Shown here: positions 1 through 5,860 of the stretch, in pieces
Layout: every line of letters begins with the position of its first letter
Position numbering within the stretch: position 1 is the stretch's first letter
Assembly (NCBI GenBank): GCA_016195115.1
Contig: JACQAI010000523.1
Span: 1 to 15,630, forward strand
Origin: Pseudomonadota bacterium
GTDB taxonomy: Bacteria > Pseudomonadota > Alphaproteobacteria > Elsterales > Elsteraceae
Length of the DNA: 15,630 nucleotides
Direction of reading: 5' to 3'
Notes under the pieces: model-generated
Databases searched by the model: none
Told to the model about the DNA's origin: nothing
What the model saw: the letters and a program-made list of their open reading frames with translations, nothing else
Made by a program: the position numbers and the translations under genes

Positions 1-50
1 CCTCCCTGCCGAACAGGAATATGGGCGCTTGGCCAGAAGCATATCACGTC

Positions 51-63
51 GCCCTGCGAGGGC
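51..63 (-). terminator. Short GC hairpin downstream of the TauD gene
   Basis: A perfect 5-bp stem (GCCCT/AGGGC) with a 3-nt loop lies just past the stop codon of the minus-strand dioxygenase gene. It has no T tract, so it is only a weak terminator candidate. The rest of bases 1-84 shows nothing recognisable. Confidence 0.2.
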
Positions 64-84
64 CACAAATCCCGCCCGTCGCCT

Positions 85-1155
85 TCACGCAACGGGCACG
101 TACAGCCGGGTGCCCGGGCAGATGATGCCGCCGCGGTCGCCGACCGTGACGCTGCCGTAGCGCTCGGCGTAGACCGGCGGCAGCGGCCGGGCGTTGGGCG
201 CCGCCAGCCACAGGCGCAGCAGATGGCGCTTGTCCTCGGGCTCGGGCCAGTCCTCGTAGGCGGTGCGGTCGTGCAGGATGGTGTGGTTGTGCAGGAACTG
301 CATGTCGCCGGGCTGGAACTCCATGTCGAGGCGGAGCTCGGCACTGTTGGCCAGACGGTCGAACGCGTCGAGCGCCTCGGTGTCCTCCGGCGTGAGCGCC
401 GGCACGTCGGGGAAGCGCCGCGCCGAGGTGATGTAGCGCCGGGCATAGATCACCGACAGGAAGCCGGCGTGGTCGTTGAACACCGGGATCTCGAAATACG
501 GCTTCTTGCCCTCGGGCACCTCGCCGCGCCGGTCGGTCGCGAACGGCTGGAACAGCCGGCGCACCAAATCGGGCCGGCCCGTCGCCATGACGTTGTAGAT
601 CGTCATCGAGCTGACGATCGAGGACAGGCCGCCCGACTTCGCGGTCTTGAGGCACAGCAGCCCGACGATGTCGCACGAGTCGGTATGGAAGGTCTGGCGC
701 TCGGTGGTCTGGTAGATCCGGACGTTGGGGTCCTTCTCGGCCGACAGCCCCATGTCGCGCACGTGCCCGAGCACGTGGCCCATGGCGTTCTGCGAGCGTG
801 CGTGGCCGAACCAGGTGCCGATGCCGAGATAGGCGGCGGCGTTGTCGATCAGCGGCCGTCCGCCGACCGGCAGGCCGCGGATCAGCACGAAGCCGCGGCC
901 GTCGATCACCTCGTTGCGCAAGGCCTCGAGCCGGCGCCCGAGGGTCGGCAGCGGGAAATCGGCGCGCGTGATCGCACCGAGGTCGGGCCCGCGCTCACGC
1001 ACCCCCGCCACCGCGCGCTCGACCTCGGCGATCTCGGTCGGCGTTAGCGGGTGGGTCCACTCGGCGGGGCGGCGCGCCAGCTCGGCGCCCATCCAGGCCG
1101 CGGGGCCATCGATCAAGGGCCGTGGCGGAGCACCGAGCGCAGGGCTGTCGTTCAT
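85..1155 (-). CDS. TauD/TfdA-family Fe(II)/2-oxoglutarate dioxygenase (356 aa)
   Basis: Predicted non-haem iron oxygenase that couples 2-oxoglutarate decarboxylation to hydroxylation of an unknown substrate, probably in the cytoplasm. The iron-binding HxD is seen in HTDS (H157, D159). The second iron histidine is probably H295 in LHDRTAYED, followed by the 2-oxoglutarate-binding arginine in KRHLLRLWL (R310 or R314). The ATG at 1155 is chosen because a GAAGGA Shine-Dalgarno lies 8 bases upstream and the frame is otherwise only weakly extended. It is the last gene of a three-gene minus-strand operon, 20 bp after the Rieske ferredoxin gene. Its length is slightly above typical TauD (about 280-300 aa), with the extra residues mainly at the N-terminus, as in the larger TauD/GbbH-like proteins. 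Taurine itself is not implied. The family call is firm; the substrate is unknown. Confidence 0.9.
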   Translation of the reverse strand: MNDSPALGAPPRPLIDGPAAWMGAELARRPAEWTHPLTPTEIAEVERAVAGVRERGPDLGAITRADFPLPTLGRRLEALRNEVIDGRGFVLIRGLPVGGRPLIDNAAAYLGIGTWFGHARSQNAMGHVLGHVRDMGLSAEKDPNVRIYQTTERQTFHTDSCDIVGLLCLKTAKSGGLSSIVSSMTIYNVMATGRPDLVRRLFQPFATDRRGEVPEGKKPYFEIPVFNDHAGFLSVIYARRYITSARRFPDVPALTPEDTEALDAFDRLANSAELRLDMEFQPGDMQFLHNHTILHDRTAYEDWPEPEDKRHLLRLWLAAPNARPLPPVYAERYGSVTVGDRGGIICPGTRLYVPVA

Positions 1156-1175
1156 CGCAAGTGTCCTTCGTCGCC

Positions 1176-1502
1176 TCAAGGTTTGGGCGGGATACCGACC
1201 CACACGTCGTCGCCGTCGATCCGGACCGGGAACACCGCCACGTCGTCATGCGCCGGGCCGGCCAGGCATTTGCCGGTCACGACGTCGAAGCGCGCCTGGT
1301 GCAGCGGGCACTCGATCCAAGTGCCGTCCTGCCAGCCCTGCGACAGCAGCGCGTATTCATGGGTGCAGATGTCGTGCACCGCGTAGCAGCGCCCGTCGAC
1401 CCGGAAGATGCCGATCGGCGTGCCGTCGAGCTTGACGCCGACCGGCTCGGTGTCGGTGACGTCCTGCAGCCGGCACGCCTTGTGCCAGGTCGGTTCGCTC
1501 AT
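1176..1502 (-). CDS. Rieske-type [2Fe-2S] ferredoxin (108 aa)
   Basis: Small soluble electron carrier of the BphF/NirD-like Rieske ferredoxin type. The cluster motif is complete: C46-x-H48 in CTHEYALLS and C65-x2-H68 in CPLHQARFD, with the usual spacing. The protein is about 105 residues, the normal size for a stand-alone Rieske ferredoxin, and has no signal peptide or membrane anchor. Its ATG overlaps the stop codon of the upstream oxygenase gene (ATGA, 4 bp), which implies translational coupling and makes it the likely electron donor for that oxygenase. No ferredoxin reductase is encoded in the window, so the chain from NAD(P)H is completed elsewhere. It could in principle also serve other Rieske oxygenases in the genome. 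Confidence 0.93.
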   Translation of the reverse strand: MSEPTWHKACRLQDVTDTEPVGVKLDGTPIGIFRVDGRCYAVHDICTHEYALLSQGWQDGTWIECPLHQARFDVVTGKCLAGPAHDDVAVFPVRIDGDDVWVGIPPKP

Positions 1503-2542
1503 TCCGCCGCGATGCTGCGCGCCTCGGCGGCCAGCCGCTGCTCGACGACGCGGCGCATGTGGACGCGCGCGCCGTCGGTCGCGATGTCGACCAGCCCGGC
1601 CTCGCCGCGCTCGTTGAGCCCGATCTGCTGCTGCTCGACGATCGCCTTGTCCTCGAGGAACGCCTTGCCGATCTCGCTGAACAGCTGGTCGGTCGCGGCG
1701 GGATCGTCCTGGCGGTAGCCGTTGGCCGCCGACCAGAAATAGAAGCAGGTCGTCTCGGTCTCGGGCGTCAGGCCGTGGAACAGGCGGAACTTGAATGGGC
1801 TGTCCTGGTTGCCGGTGTCATAGGCGCCCGAGCCGGCGTCGAACGCGCCGGTACCCTGCAGGATGCTGCTCGGCGCCATGAACTCGAACTCCTGCCAGCG
1901 GTCGATGCGGCCCTTGAAGCCGGCGGCCTTGATGTAGGTCGGCGGCGGCACGGAGTTCAGCATCCAGCGCATGAAATGCAGGCCGTTGTCCTTGCGCGTG
2001 ACCTTCATCTTGGCGTCGACGTGCTGCATCGGATTGCCGCCGATGGTCGAGCCGTGGACGTAGCCGAGATGCGTCAGGTCCATCAAGTTGTCGACCATGA
2101 GCATGTAGTTGCCCTTGATGTCGTACCGCGCGTGCTTGTGCGGCCACTGGGCGTGGTCGTCGTGCCAGGGGTAGTCGATGATCTGGGAGGTATCCGCCCG
2201 CGCGGCCTCGCCCATCCAGATCCAGATGAACGCGTTCTTCTCGACCACCGGGTAGTGGCGGACCTTGGCGCGCTCGGGGATCTGGTCCTGGCCGGGGATG
2301 CGCACGCAGCGCCCGGCCTGGTCGAACACCAGCCCGTGATAGCCGCACTCGAGGCCGAGCTCGGTGACCTTGCCGACGTTGAGCGGCGTGCCGCGATGGC
2401 AGCAGCGGTCCTCAAGCGCGCCGACCTTGCCGTCCTGGCCGCGGAACAGCACGATCGGCTCGTTCATGATGCGGCGCGCCAGCGGCTTGTCGGCGACCTC
2501 GTCCGCCCATGCCGCGGTATACCAGGCGTTGCGAATGAACAT
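1499..2542 (-). CDS. Rieske non-haem iron oxygenase, vanillate demethylase (VanA)-like alpha subunit (347 aa)
   Basis: Predicted catalytic subunit of a ring-hydroxylating or demethylating oxygenase. The N-terminal Rieske domain carries C47-x-H49 (CCHRG) and C66-x2-H69 (CGYHG). The catalytic domain has the canonical mononuclear iron motif D-x3-D-x2-H-x4-H at residues 151-163, giving H158 and H163 as ligands and D155 as the bridging residue. The third ligand is probably the aspartate in the late EDKAIVEQQ segment, as in VanA-type enzymes. The ATG at 2542 is preceded by a strong GGAGGAA site and starts the typical MFxRNAWYxAAW opening; longer upstream frames are unlikely. It is the first gene of the operon with the ferredoxin and TauD genes. 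VanA enzymes usually pair with a VanB reductase, so pairing here with a Rieske ferredoxin is notable. The substrate is unknown. Confidence 0.93.
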   Translation of the reverse strand: MFIRNAWYTAAWADEVADKPLARRIMNEPIVLFRGQDGKVGALEDRCCHRGTPLNVGKVTELGLECGYHGLVFDQAGRCVRIPGQDQIPERAKVRHYPVVEKNAFIWIWMGEAARADTSQIIDYPWHDDHAQWPHKHARYDIKGNYMLMVDNLMDLTHLGYVHGSTIGGNPMQHVDAKMKVTRKDNGLHFMRWMLNSVPPPTYIKAAGFKGRIDRWQEFEFMAPSSILQGTGAFDAGSGAYDTGNQDSPFKFRLFHGLTPETETTCFYFWSAANGYRQDDPAATDQLFSEIGKAFLEDKAIVEQQQIGLNERGEAGLVDIATDGARVHMRRVVEQRLAAEARSIAAE

Positions 2543-2567
2543 CGGTTCCTCCAAGGCCCTTTCCAGG

Positions 2568-2574
2568 GATAATA
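2568..2574. promoter_or_regulatory. Shared -10-like core of a divergent promoter
   Basis: The 58-bp gap between the Rieske oxygenase and isomerase genes has one AT-rich core. It reads GATAAT on the plus strand and TATTAT on the minus strand, each 5/6 to a sigma-70 -10 element. No convincing -35 hexamer was found for either direction (best minus-strand match TTCGCC at 18-bp spacing). If real, the two transcription units share one regulatory region. Confidence 0.3.
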
Positions 2575-2586
2575 GCGCCGAATCGG

Positions 2587-2594
2587 GGAGGAGG
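2587..2594 (+). promoter_or_regulatory. Ribosome binding site fixing a GTG start
   Basis: GGAGGAGG lies 6 bases before the GTG at 2601. It decides the isomerase-like start, since the same frame is open much further upstream, into the antisense strand of the Rieske gene. Confidence 0.7.
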
Positions 2595-2600
2595 CGAAGA

Positions 2601-3410
2601 GTGCGCCTGCGGGACAGGATCGGCGTCGATTTCGGCCGGCGCGTGCGCATCGAGGACGGCCTACCGGCGGCGGTCGCCCACCAGATCCGCTACATCGACG
2701 TCAAGATCGACGAGCCGCCCAACGCCATCGGCAGCCTGACGCGAGAGCGCATCGCGGCGATCCGCGACACCTGCACGCGCCACGGCATCCACCTCGGCGT
2801 TCACACCGCTTCGGCGGTCAACGTCGCCGAGACGGCGCCGCATGTCAGCGAGGCGGTCGACCGCTATTTGCGCGGCCATCTCGAGGCCTGCAAGGCGCTC
2901 GGCGGCGAATGGATGGTCGTGCACGCCGGCTATCACTTCTCGTCCGACGTCAAGGAGCGCATGGCGGCCGGGCTCGAGCGCCTCAATCGACTCAGCGACT
3001 ACGCCGAGCAGCTCGGCGTCAACTTGTTGCTCGAGAACCTCAACCGCGAGCCCGACGACGCCGAGGTCCACTACCTGGCGCACAATGTCGAGGAGACGCT
3101 CTACTACTTCGACCGCCTGACCTCGCCGCGGCTGCGCTGGGCGTTCACCGCCAACCACGCCCATCTGGTCGCCGAAGGCGTCGAGGGCTTTCTCGCCGCG
3201 CTCGACATCAAGCGCTGCGACGAGGTCCGACTGGCCGACTGCTGGCGCAACGGCAAGGAGGAGCACCTCAAGCCGGGCGCCGGCGATTTCGATTTTCCCG
3301 GCCTGTTCCGCCGCCTCGACGCGCTCGGCTTCGCCGGCCATTACATGAACGCGTTCGGCAGCCTGCAGGACATGATCGACGGCCGCGAGCAGCTGGCGCG
3401 CCTCGGTTGA
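2601..3410 (+). CDS. Sugar phosphate isomerase/epimerase-like TIM barrel protein (269 aa)
   Basis: Member of the AP endonuclease 2/xylose isomerase-like TIM barrel superfamily (Pfam AP_endonuc_2 type), which includes sugar isomerases, epimerases, dehydratases and myo-inositol catabolic enzymes. Family features seen are strand-end residues VHAGYH (H108), LLLENLN with the likely metal ligand E145, the ANHAH segment (H186), and KPGAGDFDFP near the end, matching the usual GxGxxDF close of the barrel. Its length fits the family (250-300 aa). The GTG at 2601 is chosen for its strong Shine-Dalgarno. The gene is divergent from the Rieske operon and followed after 54 bp by a second dioxygenase gene on the same strand, so the two are probably co-transcribed. 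The fold is confidently assigned; the substrate is not. Confidence 0.85.
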   Translation: MRLRDRIGVDFGRRVRIEDGLPAAVAHQIRYIDVKIDEPPNAIGSLTRERIAAIRDTCTRHGIHLGVHTASAVNVAETAPHVSEAVDRYLRGHLEACKALGGEWMVVHAGYHFSSDVKERMAAGLERLNRLSDYAEQLGVNLLLENLNREPDDAEVHYLAHNVEETLYYFDRLTSPRLRWAFTANHAHLVAEGVEGFLAALDIKRCDEVRLADCWRNGKEEHLKPGAGDFDFPGLFRRLDALGFAGHYMNAFGSLQDMIDGREQLARLG

Positions 3411-3464
3411 GGCGTCGTTTGGACTACACTATGGGCGGGCTTGCCCCTGCCCAGGGAGAGACCG

Positions 3465-4352
3465 ATGGCCGACGACGACGCCCTCCAGGCGTTCGATCTG
3501 CGCCCAACCGACACGCGGGTCGGCGCCGAAATCTATGATCTCGACCTCTCCAAGCCCCTCGACGACGGCACGTTTCGCGCCGTCTCGGCGGCGTTCGATC
3601 GCTATTCGGTGCTCGCCTTCCGCGGCCAGGACCTGAGCCCGGAGGCGCGCATCGCCTTCTCGAAGCGCTTCGGCAAGCTCCAGATCAACGTGCGCAGCGA
3701 GTTCAACAAGGCCGGCTATCCGGAGATCTACACGGTCTCGAACATCCTGACGGACGGCAAGCCGATCGGCTCGGGCGACGCCGGCCGCTACTGGCACTCC
3801 GATCTCTGCTATCTGCCGACGCCGACCCGCGCGTCGCTGCTCTATGCGCTGGTGGTCCCGGAGCGCGACGGCGTCACGCTCGGCAACACGCTGTTCGCCG
3901 GCACCTGCGCGAGCTACGACACGCTGCCCGCGACGCTGAAGCGACGGCTCGAAGGATTGCGCGCGGTCAACAGCTACAACGCCATGTTCGAGCGCAAGGC
4001 CAGCGAGTTCGGCGTACGGCCGAAGCTGACGGACGAGATGGCGAAGAGCTATCCGAAGGACGCCGTGCATCCGGTGATCCGGACGCATCCGACAACGGGG
4101 CGCAAATGCATCTATGTCTGCGAGGGCTATACGACCCGCATCCTCGACATCCCCGAGGCCGAGAGCCGCGAGCTGCTGGCACTGCTGTTCGCTCAGGTGA
4201 TCAAGCCCGAGTACGTCTACCGGCACTCGTGGCGGGTCGGCGACCTGCTGATGTGGGACAATTGCGCGGTGCAGCACCTCGCCAGCTTCGACTACGCGCC
4301 GCTGCACCGGCACATGGAACGCACGACGGTCGAAGGCTCGATCCCGTTCTAA
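3465..4352 (+). CDS. TauD/TfdA-family Fe(II)/2-oxoglutarate dioxygenase (295 aa)
   Basis: Typical-size member of the taurine/2,4-D dioxygenase family. The iron HxD is H111-S-D113 in YWHSDL, the second histidine is H271 in NCAVQHLA, and the 2-oxoglutarate arginine is R286 in HRHMERTTVEG. The FAGTCASYDTLP segment matches the family FANxxxAYDxLP motif. It is only distantly similar to the dioxygenase at 85-1155, so the two are not a recent duplication. The ATG at 3465 has a GGGAGAG site at 3454. A possible start 8 codons upstream (TTG) is less supported. It lies downstream of the isomerase-like gene and converges with a small membrane protein gene. Reaction type is well supported; substrate (sulfonate, aryloxyacid or other) is unknown. 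Confidence 0.93.
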   Translation: MADDDALQAFDLRPTDTRVGAEIYDLDLSKPLDDGTFRAVSAAFDRYSVLAFRGQDLSPEARIAFSKRFGKLQINVRSEFNKAGYPEIYTVSNILTDGKPIGSGDAGRYWHSDLCYLPTPTRASLLYALVVPERDGVTLGNTLFAGTCASYDTLPATLKRRLEGLRAVNSYNAMFERKASEFGVRPKLTDEMAKSYPKDAVHPVIRTHPTTGRKCIYVCEGYTTRILDIPEAESRELLALLFAQVIKPEYVYRHSWRVGDLLMWDNCAVQHLASFDYAPLHRHMERTTVEGSIPF

Positions 4353-4358
4353 GCCAAC

Positions 4359-4395
4359 CCCCGGCATGGCGCGCTGCCGCGCGGTGCCGCCGGGG
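4359..4395. terminator. GC-rich hairpin between convergent genes
   Basis: Perfect 7-bp arms (CCCCGGC at 4359-4365, GCCGGGG at 4389-4395) enclose a further GCGCG/CGCGC hairpin. It begins 6 bases after the dioxygenase stop and ends just before the stop of the convergent gene, so it could terminate both. It has no T tract. Confidence 0.4.
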
Positions 4396-4402
4396 TAGTG
4401 CT

Positions 4403-4876
4403 TCAGATCGCCAGCAGCACGACGACGGCGACGACCGCCAGCACGACGGAGGCGTCCCGACAGCGCCGGGCGAACCATCTCAGGCAGCGGACCTTGTCCA
4501 GGGTGCGCCGCGCCGGCAACGCCCCGGGCTGCAACCGGAACTGCCCCACCAGCGCCCGGACACGATCCAACCGGGCCCCCGGACGGAGCGCGTCGTCGGG
4601 GCCGTGCAGGCAGCGCCGTCGCGGGGACGACGCCGGCTGCGGCAGACTCTCGAGTCGCCGCGCCTCCCGCCGCGCGACCAGCCACAGCGTCCCCGCCCAC
4701 ACACCGGCGAGCGCGATCGCCACCTCGGTCAGCGACGCGCTGTCGCTCGCCGCTTGGGCGCCGCACACCGCCACGGCGGCAATTCCCAACACGGCCGCCA
4801 CCGATGTGGCGTACCGCAGCATCGAAGTGTGATGTCCGTCACTCGTCGCGTCACGCTCATTCAGAATCGCCGGCAC
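4403..4876 (-). CDS. Hypothetical membrane protein (157 aa, GTG start)
   Basis: Not recognised as a known family. Three hydrophobic segments are visible at about residues 23-42, 49-68 and 142-157, the last ending the protein. Between the second and third lies an arginine-rich, probably cytoplasmic linker of about 70 residues with scattered leucines (LDRVRALVGQFRL). The GTG at 4876 is chosen because an AGGAGG sits 6 bases upstream; an internal ATG at 4822 is the alternative and would keep all three segments. The opposite strand is also open here, but hydrophobic blocks with basic flanks argue for this strand. The upstream region has three CRP-like boxes, and a second small membrane protein diverges from it. 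Existence is likely, function unknown. Confidence 0.55.
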   Translation of the reverse strand: MPAILNERDATSDGHHTSMLRYATSVAAVLGIAAVAVCGAQAASDSASLTEVAIALAGVWAGTLWLVARREARRLESLPQPASSPRRRCLHGPDDALRPGARLDRVRALVGQFRLQPGALPARRTLDKVRCLRWFARRCRDASVVLAVVAVVVLLAI

Positions 4877-4882
4877 GACACG

Positions 4883-4888
4883 CCTCCT
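4883..4888 (-). promoter_or_regulatory. Ribosome binding site fixing a GTG start
   Basis: AGGAGG on the minus strand, 6 bases before the GTG at 4876. It is the best-placed signal for the start of the 157-aa membrane protein gene. Confidence 0.6.
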
Positions 4889-4988
4889 GTTCAACAATCT
4901 GGAGGCGATTGTGCACGCGAATGGCGGCCGCGCCGGTGAACGACGCCACAGGTCTTCGAGAAAAATTTTCTACGATGTCCCGATCAGA

Positions 4989-5004
4989 TGTGATGGCGGT
5001 CACT
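4989..5004. promoter_or_regulatory. CRP-like binding site 1
   Basis: TGTGA-TGGCGG-TCACT matches the CRP consensus TGTGA-N6-TCACA at 9 of 10 fixed positions. Its centre is about 120 bp upstream of the minus-strand GTG start at 4876. Confidence 0.5.
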
Positions 5005-5096
5005 GCGAGCGACGCAAAACAATTCAAGCACTCTCTGGATTGCTTCGCGCCGCGAGCGGCGGGACCAAAAGCGGCGGGGAAGCGCGTCGCGATTCG

Positions 5097-5112
5097 TGTG
5101 ACGCAGATCACG
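5097..5112. promoter_or_regulatory. CRP-like binding site 2
   Basis: TGTGA-CGCAGA-TCACG matches the CRP consensus at 9 of 10 fixed positions. It is 108 bp (centre to centre) from site 1 and 62 bp from site 3. Confidence 0.5.
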
Positions 5113-5158
5113 CGGCGGTGATGCCGGCGTCGCGGATCGAGAGACCGCGACGTGCCGC

Positions 5159-5174
5159 TGTGAAACGCTTCACA
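5159..5174. promoter_or_regulatory. CRP-like binding site 3, perfect consensus
   Basis: TGTGA-AACGCT-TCACA matches the CRP consensus at all ten fixed positions, and the dyad extends to TGTGAA/TTCACA. It lies about 75 bp before the ATG of the 38-aa protein. A class II promoter with this site near -41.5 would start around 5208, where the only -10 candidate is the weak CATGGT at 5197-5202. Confidence 0.6.
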
Positions 5175-5241
5175 CGTCGGAGCTCGCGGTCACTGGCATG
5201 GTCGGGCGGTTCGTGCCGATTTGCCCACCAGGAGATTGGCC

Positions 5242-5358
5242 ATGACCGCAAACGAACAATCCCATGATGATCCTCCCGACAGCCCGGCATCGTGGCTCGG
5301 GACCGGTGTCGCGTTCGCGACGGTGATGATCGCGCTGGCGGCGGTCCTGTTGCTCTGA
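5242..5358 (+). CDS. Small single-pass membrane protein (38 aa)
   Basis: A 38-codon frame starts at ATG 5242 with an AGGAGA Shine-Dalgarno 7 bases upstream and ends at TGA 5356-5358. The first 18 residues are polar and acidic (SHDDPPDSPAS) and the last 20 form one hydrophobic segment (GVAFATVMIALAAVLLL) running to the C-terminus. This gives a tail-anchored or single-pass inner membrane micropeptide. It resembles no family I recognise; comparable small proteins often act as accessory subunits of membrane complexes or transporters. It lies downstream of three CRP-like boxes and ends 7 bp before the convergent DUF934 gene. The good ribosome site and clean amphipathic-to-hydrophobic layout support it being real. 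Confidence 0.6.
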   Translation: MTANEQSHDDPPDSPASWLGTGVAFATVMIALAAVLLL

Positions 5359-5365
5359 GGGCTGC

Positions 5366-5860
5366 CTACCCGCCGGCTCGGCGCAGCGCTGCCGCGGTCG
5401 GCCGGCCATCGCCGGTCGGCTGATAGAACACGGTGAAATCGGTGAGCGCATTCGCCCACGCTGAGACCGGATCGCCCTTGGCAACCTCGAAGGCGTCGAA
5501 GCCGCAGCGCGTCATGAACAGCAGCTGGTCGCGCAGCACCTGGCCGGTGGCGCGCAGCTCGCCGGTGTAGCGGTAGCGCTCGCGCAGCTGGCGCGCCTGC
5601 GAAAAAGCGCGGCCGTCGTTGAACTTGGGGAACTCGAGCGCGACCAGCGTCAAACGGTCGAGGTCGTCGGCGATCGCCGCGACCGGCGCGGCGTTGGGCA
5701 GGCGCACGCCGAGCGCACCGTTGCGCGCCCGCAGGGCGGCGCGGTCGCGCTGCCAGCGCGCCAGCGACACGATCGGTGCGCCGTCCTCGGGCAGCGGCGC
5801 GTCGTCGGCGACCGCCACCCAGGGATCTTGGGCGAGCGCGCCGTCCTTAAGCAGCGACAT
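5366..5860 (-). CDS. DUF934 family protein, sulfite reduction accessory (164 aa)
   Basis: Matches the DUF934 family, found almost only next to sulfite reductase genes in Alpha- and Betaproteobacteria and named a probable oxidoreductase or accessory of sulfite reduction. Visible family features are the central LTLVALEFPKFNDGRAFSQA block and the RxxGQVLRDQLLFMTRCGFDAFEV block, which lead to a C-terminal TDFTVFYQP segment. No cofactor-binding motif is obvious. The ATG at 5860 has AGGAGG 6 bases upstream and lies inside the end of the sulfite reductase gene, giving a 14-bp overlap and probable translational coupling. It is the last gene of the operon. The cysH gene that frequently follows in related genomes is absent here. 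Family identity is clear; the biochemical role is unproven. Confidence 0.88.
   Translation of the reverse strand: MSLLKDGALAQDPWVAVADDAPLPEDGAPIVSLARWQRDRAALRARNGALGVRLPNAAPVAAIADDLDRLTLVALEFPKFNDGRAFSQARQLRERYRYTGELRATGQVLRDQLLFMTRCGFDAFEVAKGDPVSAWANALTDFTVFYQPTGDGRPTAAALRRAGG

Larger units (their letters stand above)
4877..5241. promoter_or_regulatory. 365-bp divergent control region without a gene
   Basis: No convincing coding sequence is seen. The region holds three CRP-type dyads (annotated separately), an A/T palindrome AGAAAAATTTTCT at 4959-4971, and an exact 10-bp direct repeat GCGGTCACTG at 4996-5005 and 5186-5195 that includes one half-site of the first dyad. It separates the divergent 157-aa and 38-aa membrane protein genes and is probably their joint control region. 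Confidence 0.5.

Noticed and set aside
3429..4766. 445-codon minus-strand open frame opposite the second dioxygenase
   Set aside because: It overlaps the dioxygenase with intact iron ligands and has no recognisable domain.
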